DNA from: a virus
Reading direction: 5' to 3' (one strand)
Virus record (IMG/VR): IMGVR_UViG_3300049259_000062
Span: 1-25,805 of that record
DNA length: 25,805 nucleotides
The notes below the pieces were generated by a model, which had not been told where the DNA came from, searched no databases, and worked only from the letters and a program-made list of their open reading frames with translations. Shown in pieces: positions 1 to 6,340 of this stretch; the first letter of the stretch is position 1, and each line of letters starts with the position of its first letter. The translations under genes were made by a program, and so were the position numbers.

Positions 1-248
1 CACTGCGGAAATCCATCCCACTCGCCCGTTTCGACAACAGTCAAATCAGTGAAGCCATCGCTCGGTAGAGAAAGGTCGTCAAGTCGTTCAGCAACACATT
101 CATTGACTAGATCATAATCATCACTGCCGACCATGCCGTTCAATATTTGAGTGATAAAAAGTGAGTACTCGCCTTTCTTCGGATCGCAACCGCCCTCGGT
201 AAAGATTGAAACCACAAAGCGGTTTTTATCATTCTCGTTGGTGCTCAT
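1..248 (-). CDS. Hypothetical protein, 3' end outside window
   Basis: The frame opens with ATG at 248 and stays open to the left edge (82 codons), so the C-terminus is missing. The start overlaps the stop of the upstream gene as ATGA, and an AGAGG ribosome-binding site lies about five bases before it. The protein begins MSTNENDKNRFVVSIFTEGG and is acidic, with no membrane segment. I do not recognise a family. It is the last visible gene of a leftward operon of small coupled genes, which suggests a leftward early, accessory role. Confidence 0.6.
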   Translation of the reverse strand, partial: MSTNENDKNRFVVSIFTEGGCDPKKGEYSLFITQILNGMVGSDDYDLVNECVAERLDDLSLPSDGFTDLTVVETGEWDGFPQ

Positions 249-577
249 GACTGCCTCTCAGCTGCATCTACAGCTGGACCAAGCTCTGCAAGAATGTCAT
301 TCACTGGACGGCACCCGCCGATATCTTCTTCAGCAGCATCAACTGCACTGCAAAGCTCGGAGGCGAGTCCGAGCACGAGCAGCAAGGATTCGCGCCCCGC
401 ATCAAACGCGTAATTCATGTGATCGCAGATATCTTCTGTTAGTTCCTTGTCCGCGAAGCTCTGGCCGATCTCTGTTTCGTCATCTCCATGACCACTAACA
501 ACAGTCCAGTACGTGCCACGATTGCAGTGCTCACACTCACTACCATTGTCAATTTTCTCAACGCGATAATTACTCAC
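245..577 (-). CDS. Hypothetical acidic protein with N-terminal CxxC
   Basis: This 110-residue protein starts at GTG 577, preceded by GGAG with an eight-base gap, and the GTG overlaps the stop of the gene before it. It has an early Cys pair (SECEHCNRGTYW, about residues 14-25) that could bind zinc, followed by an acidic, mostly helical body (SFADKELTEDICDH) that ends in two copies of the word AVDAAE. No known family is evident. Tight coupling on both sides supports translation, and its role in the leftward operon is unknown. Confidence 0.6.
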   Translation of the reverse strand: MSNYRVEKIDNGSECEHCNRGTYWTVVSGHGDDETEIGQSFADKELTEDICDHMNYAFDAGRESLLLVLGLASELCSAVDAAEEDIGGCRPVNDILAELGPAVDAAERQS

Positions 578-741
578 TTGCTCAACTCCAATTTCGCGCG
601 GTGATAGGCACAGCGCCCCGTGTTTTTATCATTGGGCACAGTGCCCGCGGTGCAGTCGATGCAGCCATAATCGATGCGCATCTCGAGCTGCATATTTTTT
701 GTCCCAATCTGTTCCATAACTTTTTCTGCAAAAATCATCAT
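574..741 (-). CDS. Small Cys-containing protein, 55 aa
   Basis: The short frame from ATG 741 to TGA 574 is joined to both neighbours: its ATG overlaps the stop of the repeat-protein gene (ATGA) and its stop overlaps the GTG of the next gene. A GGAG lies five bases before the ATG. The C-terminal half has Cys27-x2-Cys30, then Cys44 and His47 (GCIDC ... GRCAYH), a spacing compatible with one zinc knuckle. The function is not recognised. A second ATG directly follows the first, so the start is uncertain by one codon. Confidence 0.6.
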   Translation of the reverse strand: MMIFAEKVMEQIGTKNMQLEMRIDYGCIDCTAGTVPNDKNTGRCAYHRAKLELSK

Positions 742-1535
742 GGGCGCTCCAACTTAGATACGTGATCCTGCGCTTGTGTCGGTGAGTCCACCGCGATCAT
801 TGCGCGTAGCAGTTGCAACGCAGATTGTTGTAGCCATTCTGTAGTTGGTTTGAGAGCGGCCCCAGCAGCGGCCCCAGCAGCGGCCCCAGCAGCGGCCCCA
901 GCAGCGGCCCAAGCAGCGGCCCAAGCAGCGGCCCAAGCAGCGACCCCAGCAGCGGCCCCAGCAGCGTCCCCAGCAGCGGCCCAAGCAGCGGCCCCAGCAG
1001 CGGCCCCAGCAGCGGCCCAAGCAGCGGCCCAAGCAGCGGCCCCAGCAGCGGCCCCAGCAGCGGCCCAAGCAGCGGCCCAAGCAGCGGTTGTGTCTTTTTG
1101 TGCCAGACGCACCTTCTCACCTGCGGCCACAGCGCCGGCCATATCTGCAATCTCATCGAGCGCGCGAAGTTCTTTGGCGCGTGCATGCAACGATGGAACG
1201 AGATCAAGCCACTTCGGTGTATGCACGCGAATCAGCCAATCAAGTGCGAGATATGAGCGCCTCTCTTCTACCGCCGCAGTGGAGCGCGTGCCGATGAGAT
1301 CAGCAATGACTGGCTTTAGTAGTCGGTCGCGTGATTCATTGTCTAGAAGACCATCATTCCAACTACGACAGAAGCTTGCGATCACTGGTGATACGCATGC
1401 CGGGTTATCGCTCCATGGCTCACCGGCGACATACCCAACGGCCTCCATCACGCAGGCTTCACGCTGCTTTTCTTCGTGTGAACCTTTGTACAGCGTCCAC
1501 TGCATCACTTCTGCCAATCGTGCTGATATCGCCAT
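738..1535 (-). CDS. Alanine-repeat protein of a conserved uncharacterised family
   Basis: The first 120 residues (VMEAVGYVAGEPWSDNPACV, then SFCRSWNDGL and IGTR ... ALDWLIR) match, from memory, a family of uncharacterised phage and bacterial proteins in which this block precedes an alanine-rich repeat. Residues 153-228 are 19 tetrapeptides, each WAAA or GAAA with three variants, and a 37-residue helical tail follows. I place the start at ATG 1535 because GGGAG lies nine bases upstream. The frame is also open from TTG 1613, which would add 26 residues but has no ribosome-binding site and overlaps the upstream gene. The function is unknown. The stop overlaps the next gene's ATG. Confidence 0.72.
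   Translation of the reverse strand: MAISARLAEVMQWTLYKGSHEEKQREACVMEAVGYVAGEPWSDNPACVSPVIASFCRSWNDGLLDNESRDRLLKPVIADLIGTRSTAAVEERRSYLALDWLIRVHTPKWLDLVPSLHARAKELRALDEIADMAGAVAAGEKVRLAQKDTTAAWAAAWAAAGAAAGAAAWAAAWAAAGAAAGAAAWAAAGDAAGAAAGVAAWAAAWAAAWAAAGAAAGAAAGAAAGAALKPTTEWLQQSALQLLRAMIAVDSPTQAQDHVSKLERP
852..1079 (-). repeat. 19 x 12-bp in-frame tandem repeat
   Basis: Nineteen 12-bp units lie wholly inside the coding region of the alanine-repeat protein. Plus-strand units read AGCAGCGGCCCM with M = C or A. On the coding strand that base makes the first codon GGG (Gly) or TGG (Trp), so units read GAAA or WAAA. The order along the protein is WWGG WWGG W GGG WWW GGGG. Three units carry one further base change, giving GDAA, GVAA and the terminal GAAL. 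Gain or loss of units keeps the frame. Confidence 0.95.
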
Positions 1536-1581
1536 TTCTAATCGCTCCCGTGGTGGCTGCCGATCTATTGCTGATTCGAAT

Positions 1582-1782
1582 TCATGGCGAGTGTTTCGCC
1601 ACAGAAGCGGCAATAAGCTTTTCGTCGATCAAGTCGATTATTTGAACTGGTACTGAGCCATTTTTTTGAGATCGAAAACGCGTGGTGCTGGCGAGATGAG
1701 CATAGACCAAGCCCTCGCGTCGCACGCCCAGACCTAGCACTCGCCAGGTGTCGCCATCGAGTTCGATTGTCTTGGTCTGCAC
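1582..1782 (-). CDS. Hypothetical protein, first gene of leftward operon
   Basis: About 66 residues (TIELDGDTWRVLGLGV ... VQIIDLIDEKLIAASVAKHSP) with a predicted beta-rich N-terminus and a helical C-terminus. An ATG at 1788 is directly abutted by GGGAG, which is too close to work. The GTG at 1782 sits six bases from the same GGGAG, so I prefer it. No family is recognised. It is the first gene downstream of the divergent control region, where lambdoid phages often keep immunity or leftward early genes, but it shows no helix-turn-helix and is not a CI-type repressor. Confidence 0.55.
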   Translation of the reverse strand: MQTKTIELDGDTWRVLGLGVRREGLVYAHLASTTRFRSQKNGSVPVQIIDLIDEKLIAASVAKHSP

Positions 1783-1834
1783 TGTCATCTCCCGATGGTT
1801 GCCGTTCTGCTGTGGGATGTAAATTAGCGCAACT

Positions 1835-1861
1835 CATTGCACAATGCAATAGCTTGCAATG
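1835..1861. promoter_or_regulatory. Putative operator in divergent control region
   Basis: A perfect inverted repeat ATTGCA-CAA-TGCAAT (1836-1850) is followed by a third half-site TGCAATG at 1855-1861, exactly ten bases after the second. The stretch lies between the leftward operon and the Cro-like gene. A TATATT at 1865-1870 could be the rightward -10. A weak leftward promoter (TTGCAT 1849-1844, 17-bp gap, TAATTT 1826-1821) would overlap the same half-sites. This arrangement fits binding by the adjacent helix-turn-helix protein. The promoter boxes themselves are poor matches and uncertain. Confidence 0.55.
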
Positions 1862-1888
1862 AAATATATTTAGGCGCATAGTTCAATC

Positions 1889-2065
1889 ATGCGAACACTG
1901 TCACAGCTTGAGCGAATAATCGTTCACATCGAACGCTACGGCATCTCGGAGATGCACCGGCGCACAAAAATATCGTTGCGTACTCTGGCATACCTCAAAA
2001 AAGGCGAGTACAAACCGTCTTACGAGACGCTCGAAAAGCTCCTCAAAGACATGCGTAAGCCGTAG
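1889..2065 (+). CDS. Cro-like helix-turn-helix regulator, 58 aa
   Basis: This small basic protein runs from ATG 1889 to TAG 2065. Residues 18-53 (YGISEMHRRTKISLRTLAYL, then KKGEYKPSYETLEKLLKDM) have the layout of a Cro/XRE-type DNA-binding domain: a short helix, a turn, the recognition helix around SLRTLAYL, and the KPSYETLEKL stretch typical of the fourth helix. It is the first rightward gene, opposite a leftward operon and next to a three-half-site operator, so autoregulation and control of the early switch are likely. No CI-type partner is visible. The upstream ribosome-binding site is weak. Confidence 0.75.
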   Translation: MRTLSQLERIIVHIERYGISEMHRRTKISLRTLAYLKKGEYKPSYETLEKLLKDMRKP

Positions 2066-2085
2066 CCGTATTAGGGTTAACTGCC

Positions 2086-2523
2086 ATGACAGCAATCAAT
2101 ACACGTTTGGGTAGGTGTAATTTCCCCTGTAACGTCCTACGCGCTGCGTTTGTTCTAGTTCCCTTAATTGTGGCTATGGCAAACGCTCAAACGGTTACGG
2201 CCTACATCGACATCAAAGTCGTGTCGCTACCGACGGAAGGCGTGAATCCCGATGGCACGACGGTGCCGCTGGGTGCGATTGCGTGCCTGAATCTCGAGCG
2301 CGGCTTAAAGGATGACGGCTCGGACATGGGCTTTTATGCGCCGCTGCAGTCGTGTCCGCCGAAAGGTGTGCCGGGTGTCGTCAGAGACACCACGGTGAAG
2401 CCTGGCGAGCGCTGGTGTTACCGGGCCTATGTGGTGACGGCTACCAATGGCACGCCCTCCAATATCGTCTGCAAGCCTGCAATCACGATTGTGGTCAAAG
2501 CCAAAGCGCCGGTCCTGCTGTGA
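2086..2523 (+). CDS. Putative secreted Cys-rich protein
   Basis: A 145-residue protein with an apparent Sec signal peptide: a basic start with Arg7, Arg10 and Arg19, hydrophobic core AAFVLVPLIVAMANA, and likely cleavage after Ala34 (ANA|QT). The mature part has four cysteines (67, 90, 111, 129), suited to two disulfides in the periplasm. Its end (GERWCYRAYVVTATNGTPSN) resembles the last strands of a fibronectin-III/Ig-like fold. The exact family is not recognised. It is in the early operon just after the regulator, where phages often carry host-envelope or superinfection genes. That role is inferred from position only. Confidence 0.7.
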   Translation: MTAINTRLGRCNFPCNVLRAAFVLVPLIVAMANAQTVTAYIDIKVVSLPTEGVNPDGTTVPLGAIACLNLERGLKDDGSDMGFYAPLQSCPPKGVPGVVRDTTVKPGERWCYRAYVVTATNGTPSNIVCKPAITIVVKAKAPVLL

Positions 2524-2675
2524 TGAGTACCGAGGCGGAACGCGCATTACTGATCCAGCATGCCGAGAATGCCCTCAATGTGCCGTCGTGCTGGTCATGC
2601 GCTTTTATTGCGGTGGTCCTGACGCTGACGGCGGTCGGGCTCGCCTTTGTCGGCGTGCAGTGGTGGATATCGTGA
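2523..2675 (+). CDS. Small single-pass membrane protein, 50 aa
   Basis: ATG 2523 shares a base with the stop of the secreted-protein gene (TGATG). The 50 residues have a polar helical start (MSTEAERALLIQHAENALNV), two cysteines (CWSC) at the membrane edge, then one hydrophobic helix (FIAVVLTLTAVGLAFVGV) and a short WWIS tail. The function is unknown. Coupling to a secreted partner suggests that the two act together at the envelope. It is too far from any lysis gene to call it a holin. Confidence 0.6.
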   Translation: MSTEAERALLIQHAENALNVPSCWSCAFIAVVLTLTAVGLAFVGVQWWIS

Positions 2676-2712
2676 TTTATCTTTATGCCTACCTGTTTGA
2701 GCCGAGCGCGAA

Positions 2713-3300
2713 ATGATCGCAGCGCTCTTCATCCAACGCGGTGGGGTGTACTCAAATCTCCATGGCGTCGATGCCTGGGACGAATCTCGAGACGCTCGCA
2801 AGTATGCTGGACCCTATCCAGTCATCGCACATCCGCCATGCTCCCGCTGGTGCCAGCTCGCCCATATCAATCAAAAGCGCTACGGCCACGTCGTGGGCAG
2901 CGATGGCGGATGTTTCGCGCATGCCCTCGATTGCGTGCGCCGCTTCGGTGGAGTGTTAGAACACCCGGCCTTTTCATATGCATGGCATGCATTTCATCTC
3001 CAGCGCCCACGTCGCGGCTCCTGGCAGTACACAGCAGAGGGAGCTTGGGTCACTGAGGTATCCCAAGGCCGCTACGGCCACCGCGCTCGTAAGCGCACCT
3101 GGCTCTATTACGTGGGAGCTTTCCCGCCCGCGCTCGATTGGACCGAGGTCACGCCATCGGCGCAAATCTCGTGGTGCAAGAATCACGGTAATTCGCCATT
3201 GCCGCGGCTCTCGAAAAAAGAAGCAGCGGCGACGCCAGTTCCATTTCGCAATTTACTAATTGGGCTCGCTTCAAACACGGCGCTCAAGGTGGCTGCATGA
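2713..3300 (+). CDS. PPC-motif methyltransferase-fold-like phage protein
   Basis: The 195 residues belong, as I recognise it, to a common phage family of unknown activity. Motifs resemble parts of cytosine-C5 methyltransferases in the same order: HPPCSRW (40-46) like the catalytic PPC of motif IV, GGVLEHP (79-85) where motif VI (ENV) would be, YGHRARKRTWLYYVG (121-135) like motif VIII, and TPVPFRNLLIGLA (174-186) like motif X. There is no FxGxG SAM-binding motif I, because the protein begins only 40 residues before PPC. Activity is therefore doubtful unless SAM is bound differently. The next gene's ATG overlaps its stop. Confidence 0.65.
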   Translation: MIAALFIQRGGVYSNLHGVDAWDESRDARKYAGPYPVIAHPPCSRWCQLAHINQKRYGHVVGSDGGCFAHALDCVRRFGGVLEHPAFSYAWHAFHLQRPRRGSWQYTAEGAWVTEVSQGRYGHRARKRTWLYYVGAFPPALDWTEVTPSAQISWCKNHGNSPLPRLSKKEAAATPVPFRNLLIGLASNTALKVAA

Positions 3301-3482
3301 GACGCACTATCTACCGCTGCCAGTACCGCCTTGAAAGCGGCCCGGGCGTGGGGCAGCTATGCAAGAAAGAAGTCTACCAAGCTTTGTACAACGCGCCTGA
3401 CAGCTCGCGCTATTGCGTAGAGCACACCCTCAAGCTCGATGAGGAAGCGCGCAAACAGCTCCTGCGGAGCTTGTCCGCATAA
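3297..3482 (+). CDS. Small Cys/His protein, 61 aa
   Basis: ATG 3297 overlaps the TGA of the upstream gene (ATGA). The protein has Cys8, Cys22, Cys40 and His43 (YRCQY, QLCKKE, RYCVEH), which could form one zinc site, followed by a charged helix ([14 protein letters not shown]). The family is not recognised. It sits between two methyltransferase-like genes. Confidence 0.6.
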   Translation: MRRTIYRCQYRLESGPGVGQLCKKEVYQALYNAPDSSRYCVEHTLKLDEEARKQLLRSLSA

Positions 3483-3955
3483 TGAAAGCTCCTGTGGTCA
3501 TCGGCAACGCCACGCTCTATCACGGGGATTGCATCGAGATATTGCCGACCTTACCCAAGGTCGATGCGGTCGTAACTGATCCACCGTATGGCATCGGTGA
3601 ATCATCGAAGAATCACCAGAGCCGTAACCGAGTTATCGGCGGCAAGCCGATTATTTCGACTGATTACGGTCACTCGGATTGGGATGATAGGCCGGCGAGC
3701 TTAGAGCAAATCAGTTCGACTATAGCGGCCGCTAAGTTCGCCACGATCTGGGGTGGCAACTATTTTGGTCTACCAGCCGCCTCAAAATGGCTCGTATGGG
3801 ACAAGGAAAATAGCGGCGATTTTGCCGACTGTGAACTTGCATGGACGAACCTTCCTGGTACTCTCTGCGCGGGCCGCGCCCTCTCTTGCACAGCTCTGCC
3901 CCTCCCGACCACAGCCGGCAGATCGTTATCTGCGCGGCTCGAGCTCACACGATGA
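3482..3955 (+). CDS. Truncated N6-adenine DNA methyltransferase
   Basis: The N-terminal 125 residues match phage beta-class N6-adenine methyltransferases: [20 protein letters not shown], catalytic DPPYGIG (33-39), [40 protein letters not shown]. In the family the chain then continues to HPTQKP and a C-terminal DPFxGSGT SAM-binding motif, for a total near 220-240 residues. Here homology stops after AWTNLPG and a 31-residue unrelated tail ends at 3955. No remnant of the lost part is visible in any frame before the next gene. Without the SAM motif it is probably inactive. The stop overlaps the next ATG (ATGA), so the junction is settled rather than a raw sequencing error. Confidence 0.8.
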   Translation: MKAPVVIGNATLYHGDCIEILPTLPKVDAVVTDPPYGIGESSKNHQSRNRVIGGKPIISTDYGHSDWDDRPASLEQISSTIAAAKFATIWGGNYFGLPAASKWLVWDKENSGDFADCELAWTNLPGTLCAGRALSCTALPLPTTAGRSLSARLELTR

Positions 3956-4671
3956 GCTATACGCCACTTTTCGATTCTCTCACCAAGGGCACGTTGTGCG
4001 GCCGATGGCCCGATATTGGCTTGTGGCCGATCGTGCTCTCGCTTGCCGATCGACATGGTGTTGTAGATGCGCACCCAGCTTTTATTTCTGGCATCACTGG
4101 ATTGCCGGTAGATGACGTAGCGGCATGCATGAAGAGGTTTTGCGAGCCGGACCCTCTGAGTCGTTCGGAGGCATGCGCTGGTGCGAGACTCGTGTTGTTG
4201 GATACCCATCGTGATTGGGGGTGGCGGGTGGTCAACCATGCCTCTTATCGAGAGCGGGCAAGGTTGCTGTCGCAGAACGCCACCCAAGTCGCTGACGGTA
4301 GAAATGCCAAGAAAGTTAAGAGGTACAAAGAGAGACACCGCAGGACACCCGCAGGACACCCGGAGACACCCACTAACACCCTCTCAGACTTAGACTTAAA
4401 CTCAGACAAGAATAAGAAGGCGGTTACACCGCCGTTGGTCGATGGTTTAGACCCGGAAGCCTGGCAGCGTTGGGAGACCTATCGACGATCCATTGAGAAA
4501 CCAATCAAGCCTCAGTCGATGGAGGCCGCACAGCGCAAGCTGGTCGGATTTGGCACTACGCAAATGGCCGTCGTGGAAAACTCAATCGCTGAGGGATATA
4601 CGGGCTTGTTCCCTGCGAAAACCTCCGGGAACGGCCACCTACGCCACGACCCCTACCGAGGTGCAATGTGA
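3952..4671 (+). CDS. Phage replication-initiation-like protein
   Basis: This 239-residue protein starts at ATG 3952, which overlaps the methyltransferase stop. The N-terminal half ([20 protein letters not shown], then [16 protein letters not shown]) looks like the winged-helix region of phage replication proteins that load the helicase. A low-complexity polar linker follows (about 125-160). The C-terminal part ([20 protein letters not shown], later AQRKLVGFG and [10 protein letters not shown]) is a segment I recognise from the ends of phage replisome-organiser proteins. The DnaB-like helicase two genes downstream is the expected partner. Origin sites were not identified within the gene. Confidence 0.65.
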   Translation: MSYTPLFDSLTKGTLCGRWPDIGLWPIVLSLADRHGVVDAHPAFISGITGLPVDDVAACMKRFCEPDPLSRSEACAGARLVLLDTHRDWGWRVVNHASYRERARLLSQNATQVADGRNAKKVKRYKERHRRTPAGHPETPTNTLSDLDLNSDKNKKAVTPPLVDGLDPEAWQRWETYRRSIEKPIKPQSMEAAQRKLVGFGTTQMAVVENSIAEGYTGLFPAKTSGNGHLRHDPYRGAM

Positions 4672-4982
4672 ACCTCCCGTACAACCTCGAACGCTTGAAT
4701 TTATTCCGCCGCAACGGTCAGGTACCGAAGTTCGCGGTGTTCGTGACCAATCACTGGCGCCTGGTCGAGACGATGAACGAGATTGGCGCGATGGCGATAC
4801 ACGTTCGCCCCGAAGATGCCAGCCTCGATTGGAGCTCGATGGGGGGGGTGGATGTGATTTTGGATGTCCCTGACACAGATCGTTGGACGCCGCTCATGAT
4901 TGCGATTCGAGATGCAAAGCCCAGGCGCTTTCGCGTATTTGCAGATGGCGTGTTGGGCACGCTGTGGTACGGCCACGCATGA
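4668..4982 (+). CDS. Hypothetical protein between replication genes
   Basis: A 104-residue protein starting at GTG 4668, which overlaps the TGA of the initiator-like gene. It begins [20 protein letters not shown] and has an alternating strand/helix pattern without signal or membrane segments. I do not recognise it. Coupling on both sides to replication genes suggests co-expression with them. Confidence 0.6.
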   Translation: MNLPYNLERLNLFRRNGQVPKFAVFVTNHWRLVETMNEIGAMAIHVRPEDASLDWSSMGGVDVILDVPDTDRWTPLMIAIRDAKPRRFRVFADGVLGTLWYGHA

Positions 4983-5935
4983 ACGCCGTAACGCCGATTT
5001 TGCTGCGTGAATCGACCATCGAGTGGGACCGTTATCTGCTCAGCGATGAGGATGTTTCGCGCTTCGTGTCGCCCAACACTCTGGTGCAAAAAATCAGCGA
5101 TATCGCACACGGCCGCGGTGCGCTCGAAGGCTGTTCTTTGCCGTGGGGTGGCTTGAACGATCTAGTGCGGTTGAAGCCTGGGAAGCTAAGCTTATGGGCG
5201 GGAATCAATTTCCACGGCAAGACGGCGATGCTGAAGCAAATGGCGCTGCATCTCGCACGCAGCGGTCACAAGGTTTGCATTGCGAGCCTTGAGGAAAGCG
5301 TTGAGGAAACTATGCACGACCTGGTGCAACAGGCGCTTCCGCACACCGACATTCGCGAGAGTGATGAGTGGATCGACATCGTTTGCAATTGGGCACATGG
5401 AAAACTGTGGCTCTACAACCAGACGCGAATGATAGACCCCAATCGTGCGCTTGCCTTGATCGCCTATGCAGCACAGGAAAAAGGCTGCACACATTTCATT
5501 CTCGATTCGCTGATGCGCACAGGCTTGCCGCAGGACGACTACGAAGGCCAGCGCGTGTTTATCAATCGCCTGTCGAACTACGCACGCCAGCTCGGCATTC
5601 ACATCCATCTCGTGCATCACATCGTGAAGGTCGATGAATCGAACGTGCCGGGACGCGAAAGCATTCGTGGAGGGGGCGCAATCCAAGATCAGTTCGACCA
5701 TATCTTCATTGTGTGGCGCGATGTGAACGAAGAAAAAGATTGCGATGCGCCCGATGGAATGCTGGTCATCGCAAAGAATCGCGGTATCCGCCCGGCTAAC
5801 TACATCGGCAAGGTGAAAATGTGGGTGCACAAAAGTGGCCAGTTCATGCGAGCCAAGACACACGCGCCAATGGAGTTCATTTCCCTGAACCGCTCCCCGA
5901 TCACATCTGGATTTGGCATGGATTCGAGGAATTAG
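4979..5935 (+). CDS. DnaB-like replicative helicase (RecA-fold ATPase)
   Basis: The 318 residues form a RecA-fold ATPase of the DnaB/T7-gp4 type. Walker A is GINFHGKT (75-82), SLEES (103-107) is the strand after the first helicase motif, Walker B is HFILDSL (172-178), IHIHLVHH (207-214) matches motif H3, GRESIRGGGAIQDQFDHIF (225-243) matches motif H4, and AKNRG (265-269) matches the arginine-finger loop. The primase-binding N-terminal domain of full DnaB (about 450 residues) is replaced by about 50 residues. The start is ATG 4979, overlapping the previous stop. An upstream extension in the same frame has no support. Role: unwinding the phage fork. Confidence 0.85.
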   Translation: MNAVTPILLRESTIEWDRYLLSDEDVSRFVSPNTLVQKISDIAHGRGALEGCSLPWGGLNDLVRLKPGKLSLWAGINFHGKTAMLKQMALHLARSGHKVCIASLEESVEETMHDLVQQALPHTDIRESDEWIDIVCNWAHGKLWLYNQTRMIDPNRALALIAYAAQEKGCTHFILDSLMRTGLPQDDYEGQRVFINRLSNYARQLGIHIHLVHHIVKVDESNVPGRESIRGGGAIQDQFDHIFIVWRDVNEEKDCDAPDGMLVIAKNRGIRPANYIGKVKMWVHKSGQFMRAKTHAPMEFISLNRSPITSGFGMDSRN

Positions 5936-5937
5936 AG

Positions 5938-6021
5938 ATGGTGATGAAATACAATCTAGACATATTCGCACCGAGCACGCTGGCTCGCGTACTTACCTGG
6001 CGCGAGCGTCAAAAATCATGA
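5938..6021 (+). CDS. Micro-ORF, 27 aa
   Basis: ATG 5938 follows AGGA by seven bases and lies two bases after the helicase stop. The peptide is basic (MVMKYNLDIF ... TWRERQKS). Its TGA overlaps the ATG of the next micro-ORF. The short length makes function uncertain, but the ribosome-binding site and the coupling favour translation. Confidence 0.4.
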   Translation: MVMKYNLDIFAPSTLARVLTWRERQKS

Positions 6022-6107
6022 CACTCGCTTATTGTGAGGCGCATCGGAATCAGCAGACGGTCGCGGCCTTTAAAAACGCTTGGAACAATCAGACAGCAGG
6101 AGAATGA
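6018..6107 (+). CDS. Micro-protein with QTVAAFKxAW motif, copy 1
   Basis: A 29-residue frame coupled to both neighbours: its ATG overlaps the stop of the 27-residue ORF and its TGA overlaps an ATG at 6104. It contains HRNQQTVAAFKNAW. A second micro-ORF at 6537-6590 has HKQTVAAFKEAW and starts with the same M-[TS]-[LI]-A. Sixteen bases (6052-6067) are identical in the two copies while the following codons differ mostly by substitutions that keep the peptide, so selection on a peptide is plausible. The function is unknown. Confidence 0.5.
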   Translation: MTLAYCEAHRNQQTVAAFKNAWNNQTAGE

Positions 6108-6109
6108 CT

Positions 6110-6337
6110 ATGGAAACAGTGGATTCGACAAGTGATCAACGTACGGTCAACAACACTATGCGTCATGCATATCGTGTTCTTGGCGATGAAGAGAAGGCTG
6201 CGATGCAAAAGATCAAGGATCTTGGCCTTGAACTGCATACGTATTTCGAAGGCATGGGTACTAGCCGCGAATTGTCTTTGGCGAAAACCAAAGTCGAAGA
6301 AGCGGTAATGTGGGCAGTTAAGCATTTAACGAGGTGA
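6110..6337 (+). CDS. Acb2/Tad1-hairpin-family candidate (anti-defence)
   Basis: A 75-residue helical protein. AGGAG at 6098-6102 is seven bases from ATG 6110, so I prefer this start to ATG 6104. The conserved words AYRVLGDEEKAAM, KIKDLGLEL and, above all, SRELSLAKTKVEEAVMWAVK match, from memory, the small phage family now grouped as the Acb2/Tad1 hairpin domain. Acb2 and Tad1 bind cyclic nucleotide signals and so block CBASS or Thoeris immunity. Whether this divergent branch binds any signal cannot be told from sequence. It follows the replication genes and precedes the SEC-C gene. Confidence 0.6.
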   Translation: METVDSTSDQRTVNNTMRHAYRVLGDEEKAAMQKIKDLGLELHTYFEGMGTSRELSLAKTKVEEAVMWAVKHLTR

Positions 6338-6340
6338 GTC

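Noticed and set aside
852-1079. Repeat array considered as CRISPR or as an origin iteron
   Set aside because: Units are contiguous without spacers, GC-rich and in phase with a coding frame. No replication gene is adjacent.
850-1656. Long plus-strand frame with PAAA/QAAA repeats opposite the alanine-repeat gene
   Set aside because: The 12-bp GC-rich repeat leaves several frames open on both strands. The minus-strand frame has the conserved family block, ribosome-binding site and coupled neighbours, and the plus-strand one has none.
1565-1879. 104-codon minus-strand frame over the control region
   Set aside because: It covers the operator and overlaps the better-supported 1582-1782 gene in another frame, and it has no ribosome-binding site.
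2672-2716. 14-codon GTG frame between the membrane protein and PPC-motif genes
   Set aside because: It overlaps both neighbours as a relay might, but it is too short to support as a gene without comparison.
3760-4359. 199-codon minus-strand frame opposite the methyltransferase and initiator genes
   Set aside because: It is antisense to two recognisable genes and has no family-like motif.
5192-5971. 259-codon minus-strand frame opposite the helicase
   Set aside because: It is a shadow of the helicase reading frame, Cys/His-rich as expected from reverse-complement codons.
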